Source of the DNA: Patagioenas fasciata
Taxonomy: Eukaryota; Chordata; Aves; Columbiformes; Columbidae
Assembly: GCF_037038585.1 (NCBI RefSeq)
Contig: NC_092522.1
Coordinates: 50,932,161-50,996,160 of the forward strand
DNA length: 64,000 nt
Direction: 5' to 3'
The notes under the pieces were generated by a model, which ran no database searches, was not told the DNA's origin, and saw nothing but the letters and a program-made list of their open reading frames with translations. This document shows, one piece after another, positions 28,171-39,743 of this stretch. Both the position numbers and the translations under genes were made by a program. Position 1 is the first letter of the stretch. Each line of letters opens with the position of its first letter.

Positions 28171-31100
28171 TAGGAGTCTGTTGTCTTGTTCCCTGCATTA
28201 GCAAATTAATAGGACAGTTGGCTCCTGAAAGAGAAGACAAGCTGAGACAAATGGAAGAGAAATTGATATATATATAACAGATTAACTTCAAATATACCTG
28301 CATAAAAGGATTATGAAATAATAGTATTTGCCCTAAGAATGTTACAATGATATTACATTTCTTTCATTATTTTTCTATGAAGAATGATACTGCCTGAATC
28401 CGTATTTGAGTAATGAATCTGGTGAAGCATATGGAATTGCTTACTATAAAGTCACCAAAGTATAACTGGCTGTCAAACCTGCGGGCACAAGGACACTAAA
28501 CTGCATCCTAGGGAATCCTCTGTGGAGTGTTGGAAATATTGAATTTAACTATACTATATCCCATGCTTGGTGGCCGTAGTGACTATAGTAAGTGGGAGTA
28601 TCTGTATGTTTGGAAATGTAGATTATAGCATTAAATTAGGAGGACAATAGATTAGCACTGTGGGTGTCAGTCCATTGCTCAGAGCAACAGAATTGGCAGG
28701 TGTAACTTCTAAACCTGCAAAGAAAATGCACTTTCACTGCGATGTCTGTGTTTCACTTGTCTTTTTCTATGTGTTGCTTACACTCATAAACCTTTTAAAA
28801 ATAATTTGTAGTGTTTTGCACAACATCTCAGGTTTAAGCCCAGTTCACAACCTGGAAAGTTACCTAGAACCTGCTGCTATACCTCTTGTATTTTATTTGT
28901 TCCCAGAGAAAAAATGTAACCAAACACAAATCTCTTGTGTCTTATGTGCCTCTCACACAGACAAAACCAAAATTTGCTTCCAGGAAGCTGAGACGTAAGT
29001 TAATGACCCTTCATTTTTGTTTTTCTGTCTTCTGGCATCCAACACTCTTTATCCAACCTTAACAGAACCTCTGCATAGCTTTTCTGGGGACAGGTTTGCT
29101 ATTTAACTAAATTAAAGTAGAAAACCATTATACACCAACCCATACTGATTTTTTTTTCTTCAGAATCAGTGCCCAAGGCTTTCTAGAACACATGTTTGTG
29201 GTGAAAACTGCAGATATGCCATGTTCCTGGAAACAGATGCAGGTATATATATATCGGGCTGTCAATGTTGTTCTGTAACTGGAAACAGATTCTCAGAAGA
29301 CTTGTACAAGGATGGTGAAACTCAACAAGATATAAGCACTGTGGCTATATGCAGCAAGACAGATCTCATCCACTATTAGAAACAGTGGATAAACCTAATT
29401 TGCTGATTGACCCTTAAATTTTAAATTATGCACTTGCACCTAACTCAAATTTTTTGAGATCCTTTATTTTAAAACTTACAATTTGCTGACTTTTCACAAT
29501 ACACAGATCAGCATATTTTCCTTCTAATGATGGCCTAAATCATTATATCAGTAAAGAAGTCTGGATTACACATTAGGTACTTTGATCCTAGCTTCACCCA
29601 TAAGAAAAAAATAAAATTAAATTTAAAAAAAATCTGGTTCATGAAACCTGCATTGCCTTGTTGTTGAAATCCCTATCTTGGCTTCACATATTCCTCAATT
29701 ACTCAAAAAGTCAGTCAATAAGGACAGATATATTCCTTTGTATCTGGGGCCAAGTATGCCCTTTTCTGAGGTCTTAGCATGAATTAAAGTTGAACTAATG
29801 GTTGCCCAAACTCAGTGCTGGCAAGTGACCATCTCTCCTCCCAGCTCATGGAAGCCAGTCCTTGCACGCTTCTGTAATACAGAGTGGGTCCTATGTGTTT
29901 CATCTGTTTGTTCATGTCCATACTTATTAAACCTGATGGAAAGTCTGCTCTGAGCCTGGCACTGTCTGTAGGGGCAGCTCATGTTTGGGCTTGTCCCGGA
30001 CTCTTGCTTAGTGTCTGAGCCCACAAAGTCATGATCTGAAGCGATGGCGCTGGAGCCCTGCTTTGAAATGCGCCCAAGCAACACATTTAAGCCTGGCACC
30101 TAATCAGATGTGCGTTTAGCAGTCTAGCAGCAGTCCTGACTGGTTTTTAAGGCAAAGAGCATAAGGAGGAACTCCACAGTGAATGGAGTATCACAAATGA
30201 GTAACAACCTAGCTGCAGTGAAGGCAGAAGTGGAGGAATAGCAGCACTTTGCAAGCAGTTCAGCTCACAGCATGCACCCGTTGCACTGTCAGCCTCTGGT
30301 TCCAGGGAACTGGGCATACTCACATTTCAGAGCATTTCTGTGTTCTCTCACAGGAACGAGATATGATAAAGTGATGCTACCATTCCCACCTCAAATCTGG
30401 TTTATTTTTGATGTTCACACTGTAGTCATTAGAGTCACAGACTCCGGTCTTGAACACCGCCTTAGTGTTCCCAGGGAACAAGAGCACAGCTGGTCTGCAC
30501 AGTGTTTTAGAGAAAGGTGAGGATCTTTATGTGGGAAAAGAAATCTGCCTGTGTGTTAGATTGTCTGAATAAACATAGGTTTTGCTATTAACCACAGCAC
30601 TGTTTATTGGAGGCAATTTGCAAAGGATATTAGACAGAGGGCATTATCTTTATATGTAGAAACATCTGTACACATTTTCTTGTAGCAAATGTAACATTGC
30701 TATCTATTAAATGTTGGTCTTAAAAAACTGAGATGAAAGCCCACCAGAAGGCAAGCTTAAGAATAGCACAAAAAGGCTTTTTACAAGTTTCCACATGTAG
30801 TTTTGTCTTTGCACTTCCACCTGTATCATTTGTATTCCACTCCTTGCTTTCTTCGAAACCAAGGCTGTCAGCCATATCCAATTATCTCATAGTTTTGTGA
30901 TATACTGCAACCACATGGGGGTTAGGACAGAAATAGTCAACTCCCCCATATTTATGGTCTACACTCAAGGAATGGGAGACTCTGTTGTGAAATCATGCAC
31001 CATGACAGTGCCACATAGATCAGCACAAGATGAATTTTGCTCATGAAAATGTAAACTTTGTGATATAATACAATGAATTCCATGACAGAATTTAATTTTG

Positions 31101-33335
31101 CTTTTCCTAAAATAGATGGGGTATTCTTTTTACTTTCATTGTTTCTTATTTTAAAAAATAGTAACTAATAGAATTATGATGGAAGCCAAATATAATCTAA
31201 ATGCATGAAGAGCAAAATGTGAAAATAACATCAGCAAAGCATTGTCACCAGTATCCTGATGCTGCATGAGATGTCCAGTTAGGTCCCTCTCAACTGTGTT
31301 TTCTATCATCCAGAAGAAAATTGACAATACTATTCAACACAGGGAGCAATCTGCACAAGTGTGGTGTTTCATGTGTGTGAAAGACTGTTTCATGTCCACT
31401 AAAAAGAAACCTCAAGACAATACAATAAAAAAGATACACTAACCATTGCAACCAGCTAACGTTGCTACAGTACCCATTACTGGCTTCTCCCCTGAGAAAA
31501 GGCCTATATACTAGCAATACAAACTAAAGCAAGACATATAATTGAAAATATTTCCGAAACTTACAGTTTTCTATGGCTCAGACCATAATGACCAATTTCT
31601 TAAGCAAAATGCATCAGAAGTGATATTGAAAATTAGAAGAAGAAAAAAGGGGGAAGGGACAAGCAGGAGATGTGATGACTGAGTCTCTAGGTCCGGTATT
31701 CATTCCTGTGTTTAGCTTATAGTTAAAAGCAACGTTTAGTGCTTCTGACTAAACAGCTGTGGCATTGGGACCATCTCTTCACAGAGATGCCTTGCTCATA
31801 CTGGTGTCCTGATCCCTGTTTCTCACTGTGAAGAGGATGCTGAGCCCTGGGAAGTGGCATGTCACAGATTTCAGGAGATGATGAATCTTCCTTTATACTT
31901 TAAAAAGGTAAAATGGACCAGAAGCTCCAGAGTTTAAAACAATCTTTCTTCCATACACACACACCCCACCCATGTGCACTGCAAGCAACCAGTCAATCTG
32001 TATCAGTTGTCTTTTACAGCTGTACTGCCTGGCTTAATGTGAAAGCCTTCCAGCCAGAAATTGTCCTGAGAACCACAGTATGGACTGGCTGTACTGCTTA
32101 CTGCCAGGATGTAGGTTCTGGGTAGTTAAAAGTCTCAGGGCTTTAAGCAGAACAGCAGGCACTGATTGTAAGACAGGTTGGCTGGGCACCTACAGGGTCA
32201 GCCTCCTCCTCTTCACCTGGTCCCTCACTCCCATTCTCCTCCAAGCTGTGCGTGGACATGTAGCAGATCTCTCCCTCTCTCCCAGCTGCACCCAGGTAAA
32301 GGCCCTTCCCAGCATCTCCTGACAGCCGTCCCAGCCTATGTCAGTTTGCTATTTAGGACAGCATGTGATGAAGTTGTTCTTTTACCTTCTCTACTGCACT
32401 GACGAAAATCTGATGTATGGGGCATTTCTTGTCATTAGCTATTTTCCAAGTCATTTTCCAGATGACTATTCAAGGCTAATGAGGTCAAATTTCTTTTCAT
32501 CAAGTCATCACAACATTTATTACCTTGAAAATAGTTCTAGTCTGAACCTATGATATTTTCCATAGGCTCCAAAGGTTTCTTGAACATATTTCTTGCACTC
32601 TGTTTCTCTGTCTTTTTCTCTCACACAGATACAAATCTTTAGATTAAAGACTAAAGATTTTGAAAAGTATTTAAATAATTAGTTTTTAGCCACCCCAAGA
32701 GTGAACATAAAGGCAACCACAAAAAAAAAAAGACAAGAAGCCAGCACTCTCTTGCAATCCTTTGCAATCAATGCGTTGATTAAAGAAAATGTTAAACTGT
32801 AGGATATCAGCCAAGTCTGTAGAGGATTTATTGGAACAACAAATGAAATAATAATAATAAAAAATCTAATTATACTTTGCTTGCATCTTTACTGAATAAG
32901 AAATACAAAAGGAAATTTATCTTTGTTGTGGTTCAGATTTCCTCATCCTGCTCAAATCTGCTCTTAATTTACAAATATGTTGGTTTCTGCTTTCACATTT
33001 TCATTAGATGTTGCTTAAACTTCCTGGATCTAAAGGAAGCTTTGGGCTTGGCTATGACAACAAATGTCTCTTGGAACAAAGCACTGGAATCACTGGGATA
33101 CAGAGGATCAAATTCAGACCTTATGCATGGGCAGGGAAGCAATCCATGGGCAGGGTGGATCTCTTGTATATGTCATAAAGTGATGCTATGTAACAGAGAT
33201 GCTGTGCCCAGGAAGAGGAAATGTAGGTCTCCTGTTCACCTGTGTCCCTTCTGTTATTTTTCTTTCCTGAGTCACTCACACAGGTCATGCCCATGAAAGT
33301 CTTATGGGCAGTTCTGTTCCTTTGTCTTTAGCATT

Positions 33336-33620
33336 TCTATCCTTGGCTTGTTTCCTTTCTTCTTTCCTCTGTCATTCCTCCCTTTTTACCCTCTCCCATT
33401 TCTACCTGATACCTCTCCTTCCCTACTTCTTCTGTCTCTTTATCTGCTCCTCCTTCACTCCCACACAGAGCTCTGGCCACCCTCCTCATTTCCCCTGTGG
33501 TCTCTCCATGATCCTCCTTTCATTCTTCGCCTGTCTCTGTTCCTCTGCTTCATTTTTTCCTCTGTCACTTTTTGTTATTCTTTTTTAAGCTGCATATTCT
33601 TTTTTTTTTTTTCCACTTCA
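33336..33620. repeat. Pyrimidine-rich low-complexity region
   Basis: About 285 bp dominated by C and T on the plus strand, irregular in unit and ending in a T-run (33600-33612). The Ser/Leu/Phe-rich frames here follow from the composition. Confidence 0.85.
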
Positions 33621-34084
33621 GCGCCTTATCCTTCATATATTTTGTCTTGCAGAATATTTCTTGAAACCTATATAAATGAGCAACAATAGAATTCAGACTC
33701 CTGGGATAACAGTAAGAGATGGGCTAGAGGACAAGCTTCCTCACTCAGTGCTGAGTGTTCAACAGAAAGAAATGCACTACAGACTGAGAGAAGCACACCT
33801 CCCATCTGCAGAGCATTAAAGACCTGATGTGTGCAGAAACTGCTCTGTCATATGGTGCTGAGCAGAAGTAGGATTTGTTAGGTGGGACTTAACCAAGCAC
33901 ATGCATCTGTTGAGGGGTCACAGTATTTCTCAAATCCTCCTTAGCTGAGATTCACATTGAGTCCCACTTGGTTAAAGCATGACATTCAGTTGCTCTGAGC
34001 ACGGATTTGACGCATTAAGAAGTTTAGAGTTTGTCATTGATGGTATAGGGCAGGAGTTTTCATTGGATTACAGCCCACTAGGGT

Positions 34085-34108
34085 AAAAAAAAAAAAAAAA
34101 AAAAAAAA
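34085..34108. repeat. A24 run
   Basis: Pure 24-nt adenine run after CCCACTAGGGT. No poly(A) signal upstream within 60 bp. Confidence 0.92.
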
Positions 34109-35016
34109 GAGCTATGGAGTAATATCCTGTAATTTCCAGTTTGTCTCATCGTGGTTTTTACTGTCTTCTTTGTTCTGGGTCTTGGTCCCACTGATATCCC
34201 AGTCTGCGATCTCAGAAAACTGAACCTAAGCTGTGGGTTCAGGAAGACTACCTGGGGAGCCGTACATCAACAGAGACAGAGCTGCTCCATATGTAGTGGT
34301 CAAAATGGGGTTTGGTAGACACCAGCCTTTGAGTGAAATGGCTAATAAAAGATAGAGATATGCTAGGATATTATTTTAGGTTTGAGGATGTTTGCATTCA
34401 GTCTCATGGAAGGCTTGTTCTGCAAGCTGGAAAAGTGCCCTGTGTATTTCTTCAGGTCACTAATTCACACTGCTTCAACTGTGCTGCATAAGCAAAATCT
34501 AGTATAAATACCCTTACCCATATTGTGGTTCCCCTGATGTCTAATGTGCATACAGTGCTAAATCCATTAGTTTATCAAACTCAAGTCCTGTTAAATGAAA
34601 ATGTACCACTTCTTTGCCTCATACAAGGACAGCAAGGTACTCAAAGACTTTAAAATGACACTCAGATTAAACATTACAAATTAAAGTTGAGAACCCTGAC
34701 TTCTTTCAAACATGTACGATTTTTTTTTAAAGTTGGGGGAAGTGCAAGAATGCTGCTACTTTTCACAACATCTGAGGATAAAATTGGTGTCAAAATGCTC
34801 TTTTTCAGTGTTGACACTTCATGCTTTTTAAATAAAAGAAAGGAAGTTTTGACATAAAAATAACCACTAAACCAAAAAATACTTTTAAAAGTGAAATTTC
34901 AGGGAAACTCTCAATCACATGAAATTGGTCAGTCGTGGTTTAGTGAAAAAACTGTTTCTCAATGGAAACTTCATTCACCAATATTTTTTTTTTCCCTGAT
35001 TAACTATTTAGAACAG

Positions 35017-35742
35017 TGTCCTGGTTTTGTTAAAAACAAGACCAGTTCCTCTTTCAGTGAATTTTCCTTTCAACTAGGTTCTTCTAAGTACCTGCACTTT
35101 TCTGAATTTAGCTGTACGTTTTTTCAGACACTGCGCTCCAGAGTTGCTAACAGTAGCAATGGTATGCGGAAGAGGTCCAGGTTTAGACTTACTGCTATGA
35201 CAGCTAAGGTTACTGATAAATTTTGTACATCCCATAAGTAAGAGGGGTGTATTTGCAAGGAGGGCTAAACAGAACAGGTGACTAAAATTGACCAAGTATT
35301 CCATCCCATAAATGTCATACACCCTATAAAAGTGGGAGATCATGAGGGTCTTGCTCTCTTCAACCATGGCCGGCATCTGAAGAGGACCCTGCCTGTTGTT
35401 CCGGTGATCTGAGGTCTACTTCCAGGCTCTGCATCCCTGAATTCAGTTCCAGTTTGCTGCAGAGTCCAGCCCAGGACATGAGGGTGCCTGCCCTGCAGCC
35501 ACTGGAGTAACACCAGCTCCACGGTGGACAACGCTGCACCACCATGGGAAATTCAAGAGTGGTTCTATATATTTTTTATTATTTTCTTTATTTATTAGTA
35601 GCATTAGTAAAGCATTTTTAACTTTTCCAACTTTCAAGTCTCTCTCCCTTTTCCTCCTATTACCTTTCCTTAGCGGGGAGGGTGGGGGGTTAACAGAGAG
35701 CATCTGCCATTGTTTATTGTGACCTTGCAGTAAACAGTGACA
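35017..35742 (+). mobile_element. Solo LTR of an endogenous retrovirus with 5-bp target duplication
   Basis: A 726-bp element beginning TGTCCTGGTTTTG and ending AACAGTGACA (TG...CA), flanked by AACAG on both sides (35012-35016 and 35743-35747). It contains a TATA box (TATAAAA, 35325-35331), a GC-richer central part, an AT-rich segment (35565-35625) and a pyrimidine- then G-rich 3' part with GGGGAGGGTGGGGGG. The layout and the 5-bp duplication resemble the avian ERVL-type (class III) LTRs that start TGTCCTGG, from memory. No internal retroviral genes remain, so it arose by LTR-LTR recombination. Small reading frames on both strands within it are not viral genes. Confidence 0.85.
35325..35331 (+). 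promoter_or_regulatory. TATA box of the 35-kb LTR
   Basis: TATAAAA followed within about 20 bp by GGGAGATC and the GC-richer segment, the expected U3/R position. It would fire on the plus strand, towards the SMOC1 3' end. Confidence 0.5.
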
Positions 35743-38074
35743 AACAGATATAGGCATCTTCATGGATTTTCTTCAGGTACTGAGAGGGCTTTCTGTATCT
35801 TTATAAACTTTTATTTGTGATGTAATACAGAATTGCAGTCTTCCACCTACAATCTCATAGACTGTGCTAATCTTTTATGAAGTAAAAGTACTCATTTAGC
35901 CAAGAATGGATTCTATGCCTGTGCAAAGAAGAATTCTGTATTTGATAAGAAACAAGCAATCCTATGAACTGAATTGAAGTGTAAAGAGCGTCTCTAGGGA
36001 AAGGATGCTTCAGATGACTGTATTTTAGGGAAAAGATTGTTCACATCACAGAATTGACTCTCATTTCCCTATCTTCCCTTTCAATAGGCTTTGTATTTCA
36101 GCAGTAACAATAGTTAGAGGACAAAGTGTATGACAAAATAGGGAAGGTGAACCTAGGAAAGGCAAAATATTACATATATTTCTATTGCTAACCTAGAAAA
36201 AAAAACGACAGACTTTTCTTCCTGTCACCCTGCTAACTGAATGTTCTAGAGGAATGTGTTGTTCTGGATGCTTTCCACGTGAGATTTTGTTTAAAGAAAA
36301 AAAAAAACATAATATGCTTTTTAAACAAAGGGCATATTTTCACTTATAAAACTTGAACTGAAACAATTAAATGTGTCAAAGTGTGTTGTTTGTATCAGTA
36401 ATTTACTATAAACATTCTAATATTTCAAACATAAATAAACTTAATTGGTTACTATTCAATGTCAAAGTAATTATTCCAAATGACATCAATTGGGCATCCT
36501 AAAGAAAACAAAAGTAATAAACCTTTCACGTTCTGCTTTAAAGATTCTTTCACAACAGTTTCTATAACCTAGTTATACAATATCGTGGTGTAAATTTTTA
36601 AAAGGGACAACTAAATTATCTTTTCTAGAGAAGACCTTAATTTATAATACTCCATCTTTTATTTCTACTGTAAAAGGAAAATATTAATTAAATCTATTAA
36701 AGCTTGGACACAAATGTCTTTAATGATGCAATCTATACTTCTGTTTCTCCTTCCAGCTTTCTAGAAATGTCTGCTTCCTTGGTTTATAGCATTTATGGAG
36801 ATCAAAAGCTTGGTTCAAATGAGAAAAGTACAGTGTATTCCTTGATTCATATGCAATGAGTATTTAGTTTAACTCTTCTCCCTTATGCTCATATGAACTC
36901 ATGTTTTGCTGTTTATTTTTCTCTCTTATTATCTGAAATGGCATTAGCAAGAAAAATCATCATGCTAAGCACTAAACTAGGTCCCAGTTCTGCAAAATGA
37001 GTGTCTGAAAGCTACGCATTTGGTTAGACTTGCAGAAGACTCGGGATGAAGCGGTTTTGGTAAAACTGGAACTATGAAGTTGATCTACTTCTAGAGCTGG
37101 GAACAAGATGATAAATTCATCCAAAGTGTTGACAAAAAGTTGAACATTTTTCACTGTTTGGCCTGTTGAATAATGGATGTTGCACTAGGATGGACAAATC
37201 ATTGAACACATATACACTTTTTAAAGTTAATAGTCTTCTACTTAAATCTTTTTAAAAGCTCTAAATAAATCTATTCTGTAATAGCTGGAACTAGAACAAA
37301 TATTGGTCAATGAGAAGCAAAATATGTGTATATATATATATATAGTGCTTTCAATAAGAACAGAATTAAAATTGAAAAACTTGTTGTGCATGGAATGGAT
37401 AAAAACTAGAACTAATTAATTACTGTGGAACTAAATAAACACCAGTGTTGTAGTGTGACTGGACTCTAACTGGAACTACAAGAACTTGGTACTGCTTGTA
37501 GAAAGTGGTATAATGGCTAGAAATTTAAATGAAGCATAAATGTGACCACACAAAATATGTGCAAAGATTAAATACCTCATGTTTGTGTCATCCTCTCCAA
37601 AGGCCACAGTGATGGAGTTAAACACTTCTTACAAAATGCTGCTATTAACCATATGGAGCCTACCTAGCCAAGTGCTTAGTGTTCTCAGGGTTTGCCTCTC
37701 TCTTCTCATTGTTTCCAGTCAGGTTGAAAGTTTCACAGCAGCTCACACTCAAACTGAGAGGAAAAGGTGTGATCTCTATCTACACCACATTGCAATTCGC
37801 TGAGAAAAGGCAAGAGACCAAGCTGAAACTATATGGAGATAGCAGCAACAAAGGATCTGGCCTCAAAATCACCATTTTGAGAAAGCAGTGGTATGAATAA
37901 GGCACGAACTACCTTAGGAGAGAATTCAATAAAGGGGCAAGGGAAGAAGAGAAGATGGACATAATGTGAGGTCATGAGGTTTCTTTTAAACTCAATGAAG
38001 TGAAGTTACCACTGAGCATACCTGCTCCCAAGCATGGCTATCTGTGTTACAGAACAAAAGTCATGAGCATAGTT
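35743..38074. other. Flank beyond the probable SMOC1 transcript end
   Basis: AT-rich, with no gene or repeat family recognised. An AATAAA on the minus strand near 36.9 kb could serve a longer SMOC1 3' UTR. Confidence 0.5.
37325..37344. repeat. Short (TA)n run
   Basis: About nine TA units downstream of SMOC1. Confidence 0.9.
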
Positions 38075-39719
38075 TGATAACATACTGATCTTTAATCTAT
38101 CAAGAAGATTATATTCAAAGTTTAACAGTATAAAAGGATAACAAATACTTTTTAAAACAAAAATACAAGATAACACACAGTTGCATCTTGGTTCCTCCTG
38201 CTGCCAAAGCTTAGAGTACAAAATTTCTGGGGTACAGTTCCACTGTATACACTGTATACACTGTATACAGTGTTTCCTATCACTTCAGCATACGTTGAAA
38301 CTGAAATGAAACATTTATATTTGCAAAAAAGCTTTCCCAGGTACAAGCTCAAACCAGGGTGCTATTGTGATCAGCTAGTCATGTCAGATCCCGCACGTAA
38401 TTTAAACAAAGCAGAATGAAATCACTGCTTGTTGCAACTTTCCTGCCTTTTCATGTCAGCTCCTAGATGCCAGCAGTCCATCTACCACTGCATCAATCAA
38501 CCCAGCTGCTTGTAACTCACAGTTATTCAAGAGCTGAACCTTTTTTACTTGGGTCTCCTGCTCTAAATTCACATCCGCAAGTTCTTATTCCCCTCAGGCA
38601 CAAAAACAAAAAAAGCATTAGGGGGAACAATGACAGAGAAGGTATGAAAACCTGTGAGAACTTTCAGACAGCAAAGGAAAAGCCTCAGGCAGGGGCGATT
38701 GAGTAGTCCCTCATGATGGCAACTGTTCATGATTTGTTCAGCTTTACCTCTAGCGGACCCCAAGGCAAACCAAAGAGCCGATGGGGGCAGCCAGGTGTAG
38801 TGCAAGAAAAGGCTGAACAATCTGTTTAGCCTTTCCTGTCTCTTTATAGTTAGATTTACAATTCTGACCCATGTAAACTCTGGTCCTGCTGTGCACTGAC
38901 CACAGAAATACACTTTCAGACTCAGACTGAACCAGACTGAGTGACATTACAATCCACCTTACTCCTTGTTGGTTTGGTTACTAATAATGCAAGTGAAAAT
39001 AAACAGGGGAAAAAAATCCTACCACAGCTTGTAATGGAAGGCGCCTCAAAAATGGATAGAAGGATACATTTTTCTACAAGTATCCCAAATGTAGAATAAC
39101 TGTTTTGAATCCCTTAGTGGTTGCATTCTCATCGCATGATCTTTGGAAAGCACAATAATAGCAATTAAACAAAAACAAAACTAACATGAAATAAAATAGT
39201 GCCACCGATGAAAAATCTGTTCAGTTAAAAACTGCAAAACCAGGTAAACCACACTTCCCTCAATCCTGCAAATCTGACATATCCAACACTGTTTGGACAA
39301 AATTGAGAATACAGTAGACATTTCAGCATAACTCTACTTAAATGACAGCATTGATTAAGAAAAACAAGGCATACTATTGAAACCAAAATACATAGAATCA
39401 GGTTTCTATGCTAGTGTTTGCCAAAAAAACTATTTTTTAAAAAATGGTTTAAATGCAAACTTTTACAACTCCATCACGTTTTACATATTTCAGACAACAA
39501 AAGAATACACATACATTGTATGTGATAATTTTTCAAAACTAGCCATTACATTTTCACAGATTAAAAAAAAAAAAAAAAAGGTCTGTTTAAATATTTCATT
39601 TCTACAAAGTGAATTTACATTTTTAAGTACAAAGTGCAAATACTACAGTTGTTTTTATTGCCTTTTGGTGAGGAAATCTCCCACATGTCAAACAGATCTG
39701 CCTTGGATCAGTAAGCTGT
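38075..39719 (-). other. SMOC1: Probable SMOC1 3' UTR (end uncertain)
   Basis: The sequence directly after the stop codon on the minus strand must be 3' UTR. Two poly(A) signal candidates are visible: AATAAA at 39654-39659, only about 60 nt after the stop, and ATTAAA at 38091-38096, about 1.6 kb after it. The longer choice is closer to the roughly 2-kb 3' UTR I recall for mammalian SMOC1, so the end is placed just past ATTAAA. Another AATAAA exists near 36.9 kb, so a longer UTR is also possible. A 17-nt poly(A) run on the plus strand (about 39561-39577) and a triple 9-bp repeat (38242-38268) lie inside. Confidence 0.35.
38241..38272. repeat. Three copies of a 9-bp GTATAC-containing unit
   Basis: The unit ACTGTATAC is present three times in perfect tandem (38242-38268), followed by AGTG. 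The outer CACTGTATAC and GTATACAGTG are inverted copies, so the array can fold back on itself. It lies in the probable SMOC1 3' UTR. Confidence 0.9.
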
Positions 39720-39743
39720 TCACCCTTGCTTCTTAGAAACTTG
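39720..39743 (-). CDS. SMOC1: SMOC1 terminal coding segment and stop
   Basis: Reading on the minus strand, the acceptor CTTTCTTTCAG (AG at 39744-39745) is followed in phase 0 by eight codons giving QVSKKQG and TGA at 39720-39722. The KQG end matches the end of human SMOC1 (PRKQG, from memory). The same exon must continue into the 3' UTR below 39720. The intron before it is 2752 bp. The short coding part makes this call depend on phase, acceptor quality and the KQG match together. Confidence 0.83.
   Translation of the reverse strand, partial: QVSKKQG

Larger units (their letters stand above)
20810..35016. other. Gene-free stretch between CR1 and the 35-kb LTR
   Basis: Contains microsatellites, one hAT relic and a pyrimidine-rich region. 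A weak CR1-like string (AGGTCCCTCTCAAC, about 31281) is too short to call. The 139-codon frame at 32877-33296 has no recognisable domain. Confidence 0.6.

Noticed and set aside
31260-31315. CR1-like string AGGTCCCTCTCAAC
   Set aside because: Too short and diverged to separate from chance without alignment.
32877-33296. 139-codon plus-strand frame, the longest in the window
   Set aside because: No domain, signal peptide or repeat is recognised, and the composition follows local AT-rich DNA. Length alone is within chance for 64 kb.
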